From: Actinomycetes bacterium | GTDB lineage: Bacteria > Actinomycetota > Acidimicrobiia > Acidimicrobiales > RAAP-2 | DNA length: 20,384 nucleotides | Assembly (NCBI GenBank): GCA_021799915.1 | Contig: JAJYZN010000027.1 | Span: 1 to 20,384 of the forward strand | Reading direction: 5' to 3' | Shown here: one piece after another, positions 15,092 to 20,384 of the stretch | Layout: each line of letters opens with the position of its first letter | Numbering within the stretch: position 1 is the first letter of the stretch | The notes under the pieces: generated by a model | What the model was told of the DNA's origin: nothing | Databases searched by the model: none | The model's input: only the letters and a program-made list of their open reading frames with translations | Made by a program: the position numbers and the translations under genes

Positions 15092-15985
15092 ATGACCGTG
15101 CAACCGTATGACGAATTCGGCCTTTTCCACGAGAACGCACAGGAGCACGGCTTACCTTTCGACCAGCCGCCTGACGTGCGGCGAACGTCAGTAGAAGTGG
15201 GGTCAGACCGCCGCCTCAGCGCTCTGGTCTGGGGAAAGGATCCAGCCCAGTTGGTGCTCCTCCACGGCGGCGCACAGAACGCCCACACCTGGGACACGGT
15301 CGCATTAGCACTCGGTCGTCCACTCGTGGCGATCGACCTCCCGGGGCATGGACACTCCGATGCCGCGAAGGCGGGAGCCTTGTCGGTTGAGGACCACGCC
15401 GCCGATGTGGCGCGCGTGGTGCAGGCCGTTGCTCCTGAGGCAAGGGCGGTGGTCGGCATGTCGCTCGGAGGTCTCACCGCGCTGGCGCTGGCGCGCCTTG
15501 CGCCGGATCTGGTTCGCCGATTGGTGCTCGTCGACATCACCCCTGGGGTGACGGCGGCCAAAGCCGACTCGGTCACTTCGTTCGTAGCCGGTCCATCGAG
15601 CTTTGCAAGTTTCGACGAGATCCTGGCCCGTACCGTGGAGTTCAACCCGACCCGCACGGTGTCATCACTCCGACGAGGGATTCTCCACAACGCCGTTCAG
15701 CGCGAGGACGGAAGCTGGGTCTGGCGATATGCCCGCTTCCGCCAAGGGGATCTCGGCGTACCACCCGATTTTGGAGATCTCTGGAGTGTCGTCTCGGGTT
15801 TGACGTTGCCACTCCTCCTCGTCCGGGGTATGGCGACGGGGTCGGTTGTCGACGATGCCGACGAGGCCGAGTTGCTGCGACGCAAGCCCGACGCCCAGGT
15901 AGTTCGAGTGGAGGGAGCCGGGCATAGTGTCCAGGGTGATCAGCCGATCGAGCTGGCGCGCATCATCGACGCGTTTGTCCCCTGA
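15092..15985 (+). CDS. Alpha/beta hydrolase fold protein
   Basis: This 297-residue protein has a standard alpha/beta hydrolase core. HGGAQNAHTW supplies the oxyanion-hole turn, DLPGHGHSD follows strand 4, GMSLGG holds the nucleophile serine, an acid probably lies in the VVDDADEAEL segment after the lid, and GAGHSVQGDQP carries the catalytic histidine. The first 35 residues or so are polar and no signal peptide is visible, so it is probably cytoplasmic. The substrate cannot be assigned; esterases, lactonases and C-C hydrolases share this layout. The ATG at 15092 is preferred over an in-frame GTG nine bases upstream because of the TACGGT spacing. It is divergent from glmU and convergent with tRNA-Gln. 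Confidence 0.9.
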   Translation: MTVQPYDEFGLFHENAQEHGLPFDQPPDVRRTSVEVGSDRRLSALVWGKDPAQLVLLHGGAQNAHTWDTVALALGRPLVAIDLPGHGHSDAAKAGALSVEDHAADVARVVQAVAPEARAVVGMSLGGLTALALARLAPDLVRRLVLVDITPGVTAAKADSVTSFVAGPSSFASFDEILARTVEFNPTRTVSSLRRGILHNAVQREDGSWVWRYARFRQGDLGVPPDFGDLWSVVSGLTLPLLLVRGMATGSVVDDADEAELLRRKPDAQVVRVEGAGHSVQGDQPIELARIIDAFVP

Positions 15986-16075
15986 GAGTCAAGATCTCCT
16001 TCTGCGGCCTCGACCACCTGGACATCAACTCGAGCGAGATCTGCGGGCCCGCCGAGGGCGCCTTTGAACCGACAC

Positions 16076-16151
16076 TGGACCGCCGGCACTTGACCGTTGC
16101 CACAGGACCGCCGCCACTGGACCGCCGCCACTGGACCGCCGCCACTGGACC
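16076..16151. repeat. 14-bp tandem repeat next to tRNA-Gln
   Basis: The unit TGGACCGCCGCCAC is present five times (16076, 16090, 16104, 16118, 16132) plus a partial sixth. The two copies nearest the tRNA are perfect and the copies toward the hydrolase gene carry increasing changes. The array ends 15 bp beyond the tRNA 3' end, in the convergent spacer 15986-16166, which holds no gene. Confidence 0.9.
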
Positions 16152-16166
16152 AGGGATCGTCGCAAG

Positions 16167-16239
16167 CTCCGGGGGGAGGGTTCGAACCTCCAACATCCGG
16201 CTCCAAAGGCCGACGTTCTGCCGATTGAACTACCCCGGA
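16167..16239 (-). tRNA. tRNA-Gln (anticodon UUG)
   Basis: The 73-nt minus-strand sequence folds into a full cloverleaf. The acceptor arm TCCGGGG pairs with CCCCGGA and the discriminator base is G, as expected for glutamine. The D arm contains TAGTTCAATCGGCAGAAC. The anticodon loop is CTTTGGA with anticodon TTG (16204-16206) closed by a CGGC/GCCG stem, and the T arm GGAGG-TTCGAAC-CCTCC pairs perfectly. The CCA end is not encoded. It is the only RNA gene I see in the window. Positions 16240-16489, between it and the response regulator, hold no gene. Confidence 0.95.
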
Positions 16240-16489
16240 CGGTCCCTCTGCGCATCGTGTATCGCTCGGATGGTGAGAACTGGTCCTCGATGCAGGACGC
16301 GTCCTCGGTTCCAAGCAGGTCCTCGACGCTGAGCCAACAGGTTACGGCGTCGGGACATCGACCGTGGACGACCATTGGACCTCGGCAAATTCGCGCATAA
16401 GAAGTCCTGAAGACCTCGGTCCTGCCCCAACTGCGCCCGGTAGGCTCCCCGTCGAGCGGTCACGAAGGAGCTCGGAGATCGGAGATCGT

Positions 16490-17161
16490 ATGCGAGTCCT
16501 GGTGGTCGAAGACGACCAAGCGGTTCGAAGTTCATTGGACCGCGCCCTGCGGCTCGAAGGGTACTCGGTCGACACCGTCGACGATGGAGCGAAGGCGCTC
16601 CACGCGCTCGAAGTGTCACCCCCGGATGCCATTGTGCTGGACCTCGGGCTGCCGGTGCTCGACGGCCTGGAGGTGTGCCGGCGCATTCGAGCGGCTGGTG
16701 ACGACACTCCCGTGCTGATGCTGACCGCTCGCGATGCAATAGACGATCGGGTACAGGGCCTCGACGCGGGAGCGGACGACTATGTGGTCAAACCGTTTGC
16801 CCTGGCCGAGCTCCTTGCCCGGCTCCGTGCGCTGCTGCGACGCCGCAGCGGTAGTGCCGGAGACACCCTGACCTTTGCGGACCTCTCACTAGACCTCGGC
16901 ACGCGAGAGGCTCGCAGAGGCCAGAGGTCATTCTCCCTGACTCGCATCGAATTCGACCTCTTGGAGCTGTTTCTCCGCCATCCCCGTCAAGTCCTCACCC
17001 GAGATGTCATCCTCGATCGCGTCTGGGGATATGACTTCGATTCGGGAACCAATTCGCTGGCTGTTTACGTCGGGTACCTGCGACGCAAGACCGAGGCGGA
17101 CGGAGAACCTCGCTACATTCACACGGTACGCGGCGTCGGTTACGTGCTGCGCGAGTCGTGA
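16490..17161 (+). CDS. OmpR/PhoB-family response regulator (MprA-like)
   Basis: The 223-residue protein has a CheY-like receiver (1-118) with acidic pocket E7/D8/D9, phosphorylation site D51 (IVLDLGLP), T79 and K101 (VVKPF). A winged-helix DNA-binding domain (about 127-220) follows, with [29 protein letters not shown] and VRGVGYVLR. It is most like the MprA/TrcR group of actinobacteria, known for envelope-stress control; the actual targets are unknown. GGAG ends 5 bases before the ATG at 16490 and supports this start. A possible -10 (TAGGCT, 16441-16446) lies 43 bp upstream. Its stop overlaps the GTG of the histidine kinase by 4 bp, so the two are a coupled two-component pair. Confidence 0.95.
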   Translation: MRVLVVEDDQAVRSSLDRALRLEGYSVDTVDDGAKALHALEVSPPDAIVLDLGLPVLDGLEVCRRIRAAGDDTPVLMLTARDAIDDRVQGLDAGADDYVVKPFALAELLARLRALLRRRSGSAGDTLTFADLSLDLGTREARRGQRSFSLTRIEFDLLELFLRHPRQVLTRDVILDRVWGYDFDSGTNSLAVYVGYLRRKTEADGEPRYIHTVRGVGYVLRES

Positions 17162-18603
17162 CCTTCCGCAACCGCCTCGTACTGGTCGCCGCCGTCGCCG
17201 TGGTCGTCGCCGTCTTGGCGGCTTCCGTGTCCAGTTACTTCGCAGCTCGGAACGCGCTCGTGGGCTCGGTCGACGGGACGCTCGAGACCACGGCCCAGAG
17301 CATCATTGCCCACGGCGGGCGAGTCAACGAAGGAGACCTCGGTGTTCAGATCGACCTCCAGTACGTGGACCCGCAGGGAGAGGTGATCGGCGGGGGGGGC
17401 AGCATTCCAGTGCCGCCATCGGTGGCCTCAGTGGCATCCGGCCAATCTCCGTCCTACTTCTCGGACGTGACACTCCGCGGTCAGGACTACCGAGAGCTGG
17501 TGGTGAGTGCGGGACAAGTCGAGATCATCACACAAGGCATCGTGGTGGCGACCACGAGGGCCGCGCTGCAGATCGTGCTACCGCTGACGGCTGTGGACGG
17601 TCAGCTCTCCCACCTTGGCACCATCCTGATCCTCATCGCCGTGCTCGGCATCGCCCTGGCCCTCCTCCTTGCATGGCTCGTCGGTCGTACTGCCCTCGTG
17701 CCGCTGGACGAGCTGACGTTGGCAGTCGAAGAGATCGCCACCACCACCGACGTCAGTCAGCGCTTGGAGCCCGGCGGTGCGGACGAGCTTGGGCGGCTTC
17801 GCCGAGCATTCAACCACCTGCTCTCGGCGTTGGAACGATCGCGTGAGGCGCAGCGGCAGCTCGTCTTGGACGCCGGCCACGAGCTTCGCACCCCTCTCAC
17901 CAGCATTCGCACCAACCTCGAAGTGGTCCGCCGCCTCGACGAGCTCCCGCCCGAAGAGCGAGAAGTGCTGATCGACGATCTCCTCGCGCAGATGGGAGAG
18001 CTCACGGCCCTCGTAGGTGATCTGTCCGAGCTGGCCCGCGGCGAGCACCGTCAGAGCGTCCCAGCGCCATTCCGGCTCGACGAGTTGGTCGAGGACGCAG
18101 TTTCGGTGGCTCAAGCGCATGGGCGGACCCGCGGGGTCACCTTCCAGGTGGACTCCTCGCCTAACTGGGTCGTAGGACAGCGAGATCGCATTGCCCGAGC
18201 TGTCGGCAATCTCCTCGACAACGCACTCAAGTGGAGTCCCGACCAGTCAGTGGTCGAAGTTGCGTGTCGCCACGGAAGCGTGATCGTCCATGATCATGGC
18301 CCGGGCATCGACCCCGACGACTTACCGCACATCTTCGACCGCTTCTACCGCTCTCCGGCCGCCCGCTCACGTCCGGGGTCGGGCTTGGGCCTGGCAATCG
18401 TCGCCCAGGTCGCCAACGCCGAAGGGGGGTCGATCGAGGGTGGCAACGCCGAGGATGGTGGGGCAATGTTCCGATTGAGCTTTCCCGTGGTCCCGTTCCC
18501 TGCCCCAGTTGCCCCGCCGGACACCCCCGCAGACCCCCCGCCGGACAGCCCCGCAGACCCCCCGCCGGGCACCCCCGCAGACCCCCCGCCGGACAGCCGG
18601 TGA
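17158..18603 (+). CDS. Sensor histidine kinase with HAMP domain and proline-rich tail
   Basis: This 481-residue kinase partners the response regulator directly upstream. It has a transmembrane helix at about 7-29, an extracellular sensor region of about 125 residues (30-153) and a second helix at about 154-176. A HAMP linker (about 177-230) follows, then the HisKA domain with phosphoacceptor H241 ([10 protein letters not shown]). The ATPase domain shows the N box [11 protein letters not shown] (351-361), [18 protein letters not shown] and GSGLGLAIV. The last 35 residues or so are an unusual tail of PADPPP repeats after the kinase core, not part of the usual family layout. The layout is MprB-like but the sensor part is not recognisably specific. 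It is translated from GTG at 17158, overlapping the regulator stop by 4 bp. Confidence 0.95.
   Translation: MTFRNRLVLVAAVAVVVAVLAASVSSYFAARNALVGSVDGTLETTAQSIIAHGGRVNEGDLGVQIDLQYVDPQGEVIGGGGSIPVPPSVASVASGQSPSYFSDVTLRGQDYRELVVSAGQVEIITQGIVVATTRAALQIVLPLTAVDGQLSHLGTILILIAVLGIALALLLAWLVGRTALVPLDELTLAVEEIATTTDVSQRLEPGGADELGRLRRAFNHLLSALERSREAQRQLVLDAGHELRTPLTSIRTNLEVVRRLDELPPEEREVLIDDLLAQMGELTALVGDLSELARGEHRQSVPAPFRLDELVEDAVSVAQAHGRTRGVTFQVDSSPNWVVGQRDRIARAVGNLLDNALKWSPDQSVVEVACRHGSVIVHDHGPGIDPDDLPHIFDRFYRSPAARSRPGSGLGLAIVAQVANAEGGSIEGGNAEDGGAMFRLSFPVVPFPAPVAPPDTPADPPPDSPADPPPGTPADPPPDSR
18521..18592 (+). repeat. Three 24-bp in-frame repeats in the histidine kinase tail
   Basis: Three nearly identical 24-bp units start at 18521, 18545 and 18569 and encode [16 protein letters not shown] and TPADPPPD, just before the stop codon. 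Because the period is a multiple of 3, copy number can change without a frameshift. Confidence 0.9.
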
Positions 18604-18640
18604 GCACCCGCGTGTCGTGCGGGGACGCGACCACAGCTCG

Positions 18641-19009
18641 TCAATCGGCCGCGATGAGCTCGATCCGGTTCCCGAAGGGATCGTCGGCGTAGCACCTTCG
18701 CACCCCCGGAAGATCATGGTCCCAGATGACACGAACATCGGCAGCTGCCAACCGTGCGACGAGCGCATCGAGTCCCTCGACCACCAAGGCTGGATGAGCC
18801 TTCCGGGCGGACCGGAATTCGGGGTCGACTCCCAGGTGCAGCGTCACCAAGCCATTGGAGAACCAGCAACCTCCCCGGGACGCGAGCGGTTCAGGTTTGG
18901 GTTGGCGATCCAGTCCGAGAAGACCGGAGTAGAACGCTTCGGCCCGATCCTCCTGTCCGGCAGGCATCGCGAGCTGTACGTGGTCCAAGGCGACGAGCCG
19001 GTCCTCCAC
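18641..19009 (-). CDS. VOC-fold (glyoxalase/bleomycin resistance) family protein
   Basis: This is a 122-residue protein of the vicinal oxygen chelate fold. It shows the two paired beta-alpha-beta modules: LDHVQLAMP at the start with a candidate metal-binding His, RAEAFYSGLLGL for the first helix, then HPALVVEG, LVARLAAADV and the closing DPFGNRIELIAAD with a candidate metal-binding Glu. Members include glyoxalases, ring-cleaving dioxygenases and antibiotic-binding proteins; the role here is unknown. The GTG at 19009 is chosen because the fold starts directly after it. The frame stays open to 19231, but that part would run through the divergent bS22-type gene and lacks domain sequence. It is convergent with the histidine kinase across 37 bp; a weak hairpin (18609-18629) lies in that gap. 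Confidence 0.85.
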   Translation of the reverse strand: MEDRLVALDHVQLAMPAGQEDRAEAFYSGLLGLDRQPKPEPLASRGGCWFSNGLVTLHLGVDPEFRSARKAHPALVVEGLDALVARLAAADVRVIWDHDLPGVRRCYADDPFGNRIELIAAD

Positions 19010-19087
19010 TGGGTGGAGCCTACCGCTCCGGCTGCGGCGGTCACTGCGTGCGCTGACCTCACCTGGCGCCGGCACCTGGTCAACCGC

Positions 19088-19093
19088 TAGTCT
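19088..19093 (+). promoter_or_regulatory. Candidate -10 hexamer for the bS22-type gene
   Basis: TAGTCT lies 10 bases before the ATG at 19104. Transcription would begin about 3-4 bases before the start codon, leaving almost no leader. No Shine-Dalgarno site is present. Confidence 0.35.
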
Positions 19094-19103
19094 CCCGCAC
19101 GGC

Positions 19104-19202
19104 ATGGGATCACTCATCAAGAAACGCCGCAAGCGCATGCGCAAGAAGAAGCACAAGAAGATGCTGAAGGCGACGCGCTGGCAGCGACGCGCTGGCAAAT
19201 AG
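19104..19202 (+). CDS. Small ribosomal protein bS22-type (AURKAIP1/COX24 domain)
   Basis: This 32-residue, strongly basic protein begins MGSLIKKRRKRMRKKKHKK and ends RWQRRAGK. It closely matches, from memory, the mycobacterial small-subunit protein bS22 (MGSVIKKRRKRM...), which was found in ribosome structures and belongs to the AURKAIP1/COX24 domain family. It would bind 16S rRNA in the 30S subunit. It is short enough to be missed by gene finders. It is divergent from the VOC gene and convergent with ispE. The ATG is the only sensible start, with no Shine-Dalgarno site and TAGTCT 10 bases upstream. Confidence 0.88.
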   Translation: MGSLIKKRRKRMRKKKHKKMLKATRWQRRAGK

Positions 19203-19231
19203 CCGCTACTGCTCCCATCACCCCCGCACAA

Positions 19232-19279
19232 CCGGCATCCGGCACTGCTGGCTCAGCCGGCATCCGGCACTGCTGGCTC
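19232..19279. repeat. 25-bp tandem duplication across the ispE stop codon
   Basis: A 23-bp sequence starting CCGGCATCCGGCACTGCTGG occurs at 19232-19254 and again at 19257-19279, offset by 25 bp. The copy inside ispE encodes the last residues (PAVPDAG); the other lies after the stop and reads in another frame. Confidence 0.9.
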
Positions 19280-20155
19280 CCATCCGCAAGGCACACTGCG
19301 CACCGCGATGAGCGCCGCCTTTTCGTGGCCGAGGACCAGTGATGTGCGCCCGGCCAAACCGACGTCGTCCGCGGTCCCTTCGATGTACCACGTGGCACCG
19401 CTGCCCGCGAGCACCGGGCGACGGCCGGTCGCCTCGGCCAGTAGGTCGCGCCAGCGGCCCAGTCTGGGCTCCACGGCGATCGCCGCAGCCGTGAGATCGT
19501 TCGGCCCATCTTCCTCATCCCGAGCCGACCCCGTGCCCAGCTCGTCCCAGGCACGGTAGACGGCAGCCGTCGCGACGCCGAATGGAGGGACGAGCAGGAC
19601 GTACGATCGCTCCTCGAAGGCAAGTGGGTCGATCCGCTCCCCGACTCCCCCCACCACAGCCCGCCCGCCGGTGACACAGAACGGCACGTCGGACCCGAGG
19701 GCGAGGGCAACCGCCGTGTCCTGACAGCCGGCCCATCGCAAGATCGCTGCCGCGTCGGCCGAGCCTCCACCCAGCCCGCCTCCCATGGGGATCCGCTTGA
19801 CGAGTCGGACACCGGCGCTCCGCCCGACCGCGGCGAGCGCCCGGCGCACGAGGTTCTCCTGGGAGCGGGCCAGATCGTGAAGCTGCTCGAGGCTCGGCAC
19901 GGGGACACCGGATCTCGGGTCGACCTCGACCGACAGCCCGCTGGCAGCGGGATCGACGATCAGCAGATCGTGGAGGTCCACCGTGACCATCTCGGCTTGG
20001 AGGAGATGGAGGCCCTCCTCGCTCCGACCGAGCACACGCAGCGACGTGGTGAGCTTCGCCGGGGCGGCAAGACGAACCGTTCCGGGGAACGGCATACCCA
20101 GCGGCTTGTCTCCGGGGGCACTTCCTTGCGGCTCGAGCGCTCCGGTCGCGCTCAT
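19253..20155 (-). CDS. ispE: 4-diphosphocytidyl-2-C-methyl-D-erythritol kinase
   Basis: IspE phosphorylates CDP-methylerythritol in the non-mevalonate isoprenoid pathway. The 300-residue product is a GHMP kinase: APAKLTTSL (31-39) with the substrate-binding Lys34, the ATP loop PMGGGLGGGSADA (123-135), LGSDVPFCV with the likely catalytic Asp156, and the C-terminal GSGATWYIEG. About 24 extra residues precede the first conserved strand; a later start is possible but the ATG at 20155 overlaps the rsmA stop (ATGA), which supports it. The rsmA-ispE order is typical of actinobacteria. The last codons lie inside a 25-bp duplication, so the extreme C terminus (PAVPDAG) may be newly formed. Confidence 0.94.
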   Translation of the reverse strand: MSATGALEPQGSAPGDKPLGMPFPGTVRLAAPAKLTTSLRVLGRSEEGLHLLQAEMVTVDLHDLLIVDPAASGLSVEVDPRSGVPVPSLEQLHDLARSQENLVRRALAAVGRSAGVRLVKRIPMGGGLGGGSADAAAILRWAGCQDTAVALALGSDVPFCVTGGRAVVGGVGERIDPLAFEERSYVLLVPPFGVATAAVYRAWDELGTGSARDEEDGPNDLTAAAIAVEPRLGRWRDLLAEATGRRPVLAGSGATWYIEGTADDVGLAGRTSLVLGHEKAALIAVRSVPCGWEPAVPDAG

Positions 20156-20384
20156 CGGTCGTGAGATGCCGTCGGCTCGCGCCCGTCCGCGCCGCCTATC
20201 CAGCCGGCCAGCGCCCCCCAGGCTTCCACGTCGAGATCTTCTGCCCGAAGGTCGTCGCGCACCCCCGCGGAGGCGAAAGCTCGCTGCTCGACCACCCCAG
20301 CCAAAGACCCCCGGAGCATCTTCCGCCGCTGCCCGAACCCAGCGTTCACCACGCGGCAGAACCGGTCGTAGCCGACCGACGGCG
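20152..20384 (-). CDS. rsmA: 16S rRNA dimethyladenosine transferase RsmA/KsgA, C-terminal part (5' end outside window)
   Basis: The last 77 codons of the gene are present. They encode the C-terminal helical domain, with YDRFCRVVNAGFGQRRKML and then SLAGVV, AFASAGV and DLDVEAWGALA, which is characteristic of KsgA. The enzyme dimethylates two adjacent adenosines near the 3' end of 16S rRNA late in 30S assembly; the catalytic domain lies outside the window. The TGA stop overlaps the ispE ATG by 4 bp, so the two genes are translated as a unit. Confidence 0.92.
   Translation of the reverse strand, partial: PSVGYDRFCRVVNAGFGQRRKMLRGSLAGVVEQRAFASAGVRDDLRAEDLDVEAWGALAGWIGGADGREPTASHDR

Noticed and set aside
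15013..15690. Upstream extension of the glmU frame
   Set aside because: It overlaps the divergent hydrolase gene antisense; GlmU homology begins at the ATG at 15012.
15986..16166. Possible small gene after the hydrolase (a frame reading VKISFCGLDHLDI)
   Set aside because: No start codon or ribosome binding site, it runs into the 14-bp repeat and the tRNA, and it shows no known motif.
16076..16239. Integrated element or attachment site at tRNA-Gln
   Set aside because: No integrase is nearby and no second copy of the tRNA 3' end is seen in the window.
19010..19231. N-terminal extension of the VOC protein
   Set aside because: It would overlap the bS22-type gene antisense and add non-domain sequence; the fold starts at the GTG at 19009.

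Overview
The window is high-GC bacterial chromosome that is mostly housekeeping. It most likely comes from an actinobacterium of the class Acidimicrobiia. The evidence is a secreted protein with PTGxGYW-type repeats, a 32-residue bS22-type ribosomal protein, GTP-type PEP carboxykinase, many GTG starts, several starts that look leaderless behind a TANNNT hexamer, and actinobacterial gene neighbourhoods (thiL / rpmB / DAK2 / recG, and rsmA-ispE near glmU-prs). The class assignment is inference; no rRNA or other marker settles it.

Layout from left to right. Positions 1-2483 (minus) hold the first 827 codons of a large exported protein: signal peptide, glycine-rich domain, three Ig-like domains and an array of exact 126-bp repeats that leaves the window. 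Positions 2725-6743 (minus) hold recG and a FakA/YloV-like DAK2 gene, coupled by a 4-bp overlap and divergent from rpmB (plus). An SDR oxidoreductase follows rpmB and meets thiL (minus) with overlapping stop codons. A spacer with four perfect 13-bp tandem repeats separates thiL from pckG (plus), which is followed by an Amidohydro_2-type hydrolase (plus). A G-rich tandem repeat sits between that gene and prs (minus).

The most unusual stretch is 13215-15012. glmU (minus) stops after 372 codons, in the middle of its left-handed beta-helix, so the acetyltransferase active site is absent. Between glmU and prs, which are neighbours in many actinobacteria, lies a broken N-terminal piece of what I read as an ISL3-family transposase with an in-frame TGA. 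The simplest reading is that an insertion followed by deletion removed the 3' part of glmU, or that the assembly is chimeric here.

To the right are an alpha/beta hydrolase (plus), tRNA-Gln(UUG) (minus) beside a 14-bp tandem repeat, an OmpR-type response regulator and its histidine kinase (plus, 4-bp overlap, proline-rich repeat tail), a small VOC-fold protein (minus), the bS22-type gene (plus), and ispE and the 3' end of rsmA (minus, ATGA overlap).

Short tandem duplications recur in the spacers and at gene ends (2572, 8859, 12147, 16076, 18521, 19232). I found no CRISPR array, phage module, toxin-antitoxin pair or obvious defence system. The findings best worth following are the glmU/IS junction, the expanding surface-protein repeats and the G-rich and 13-bp spacer repeats.
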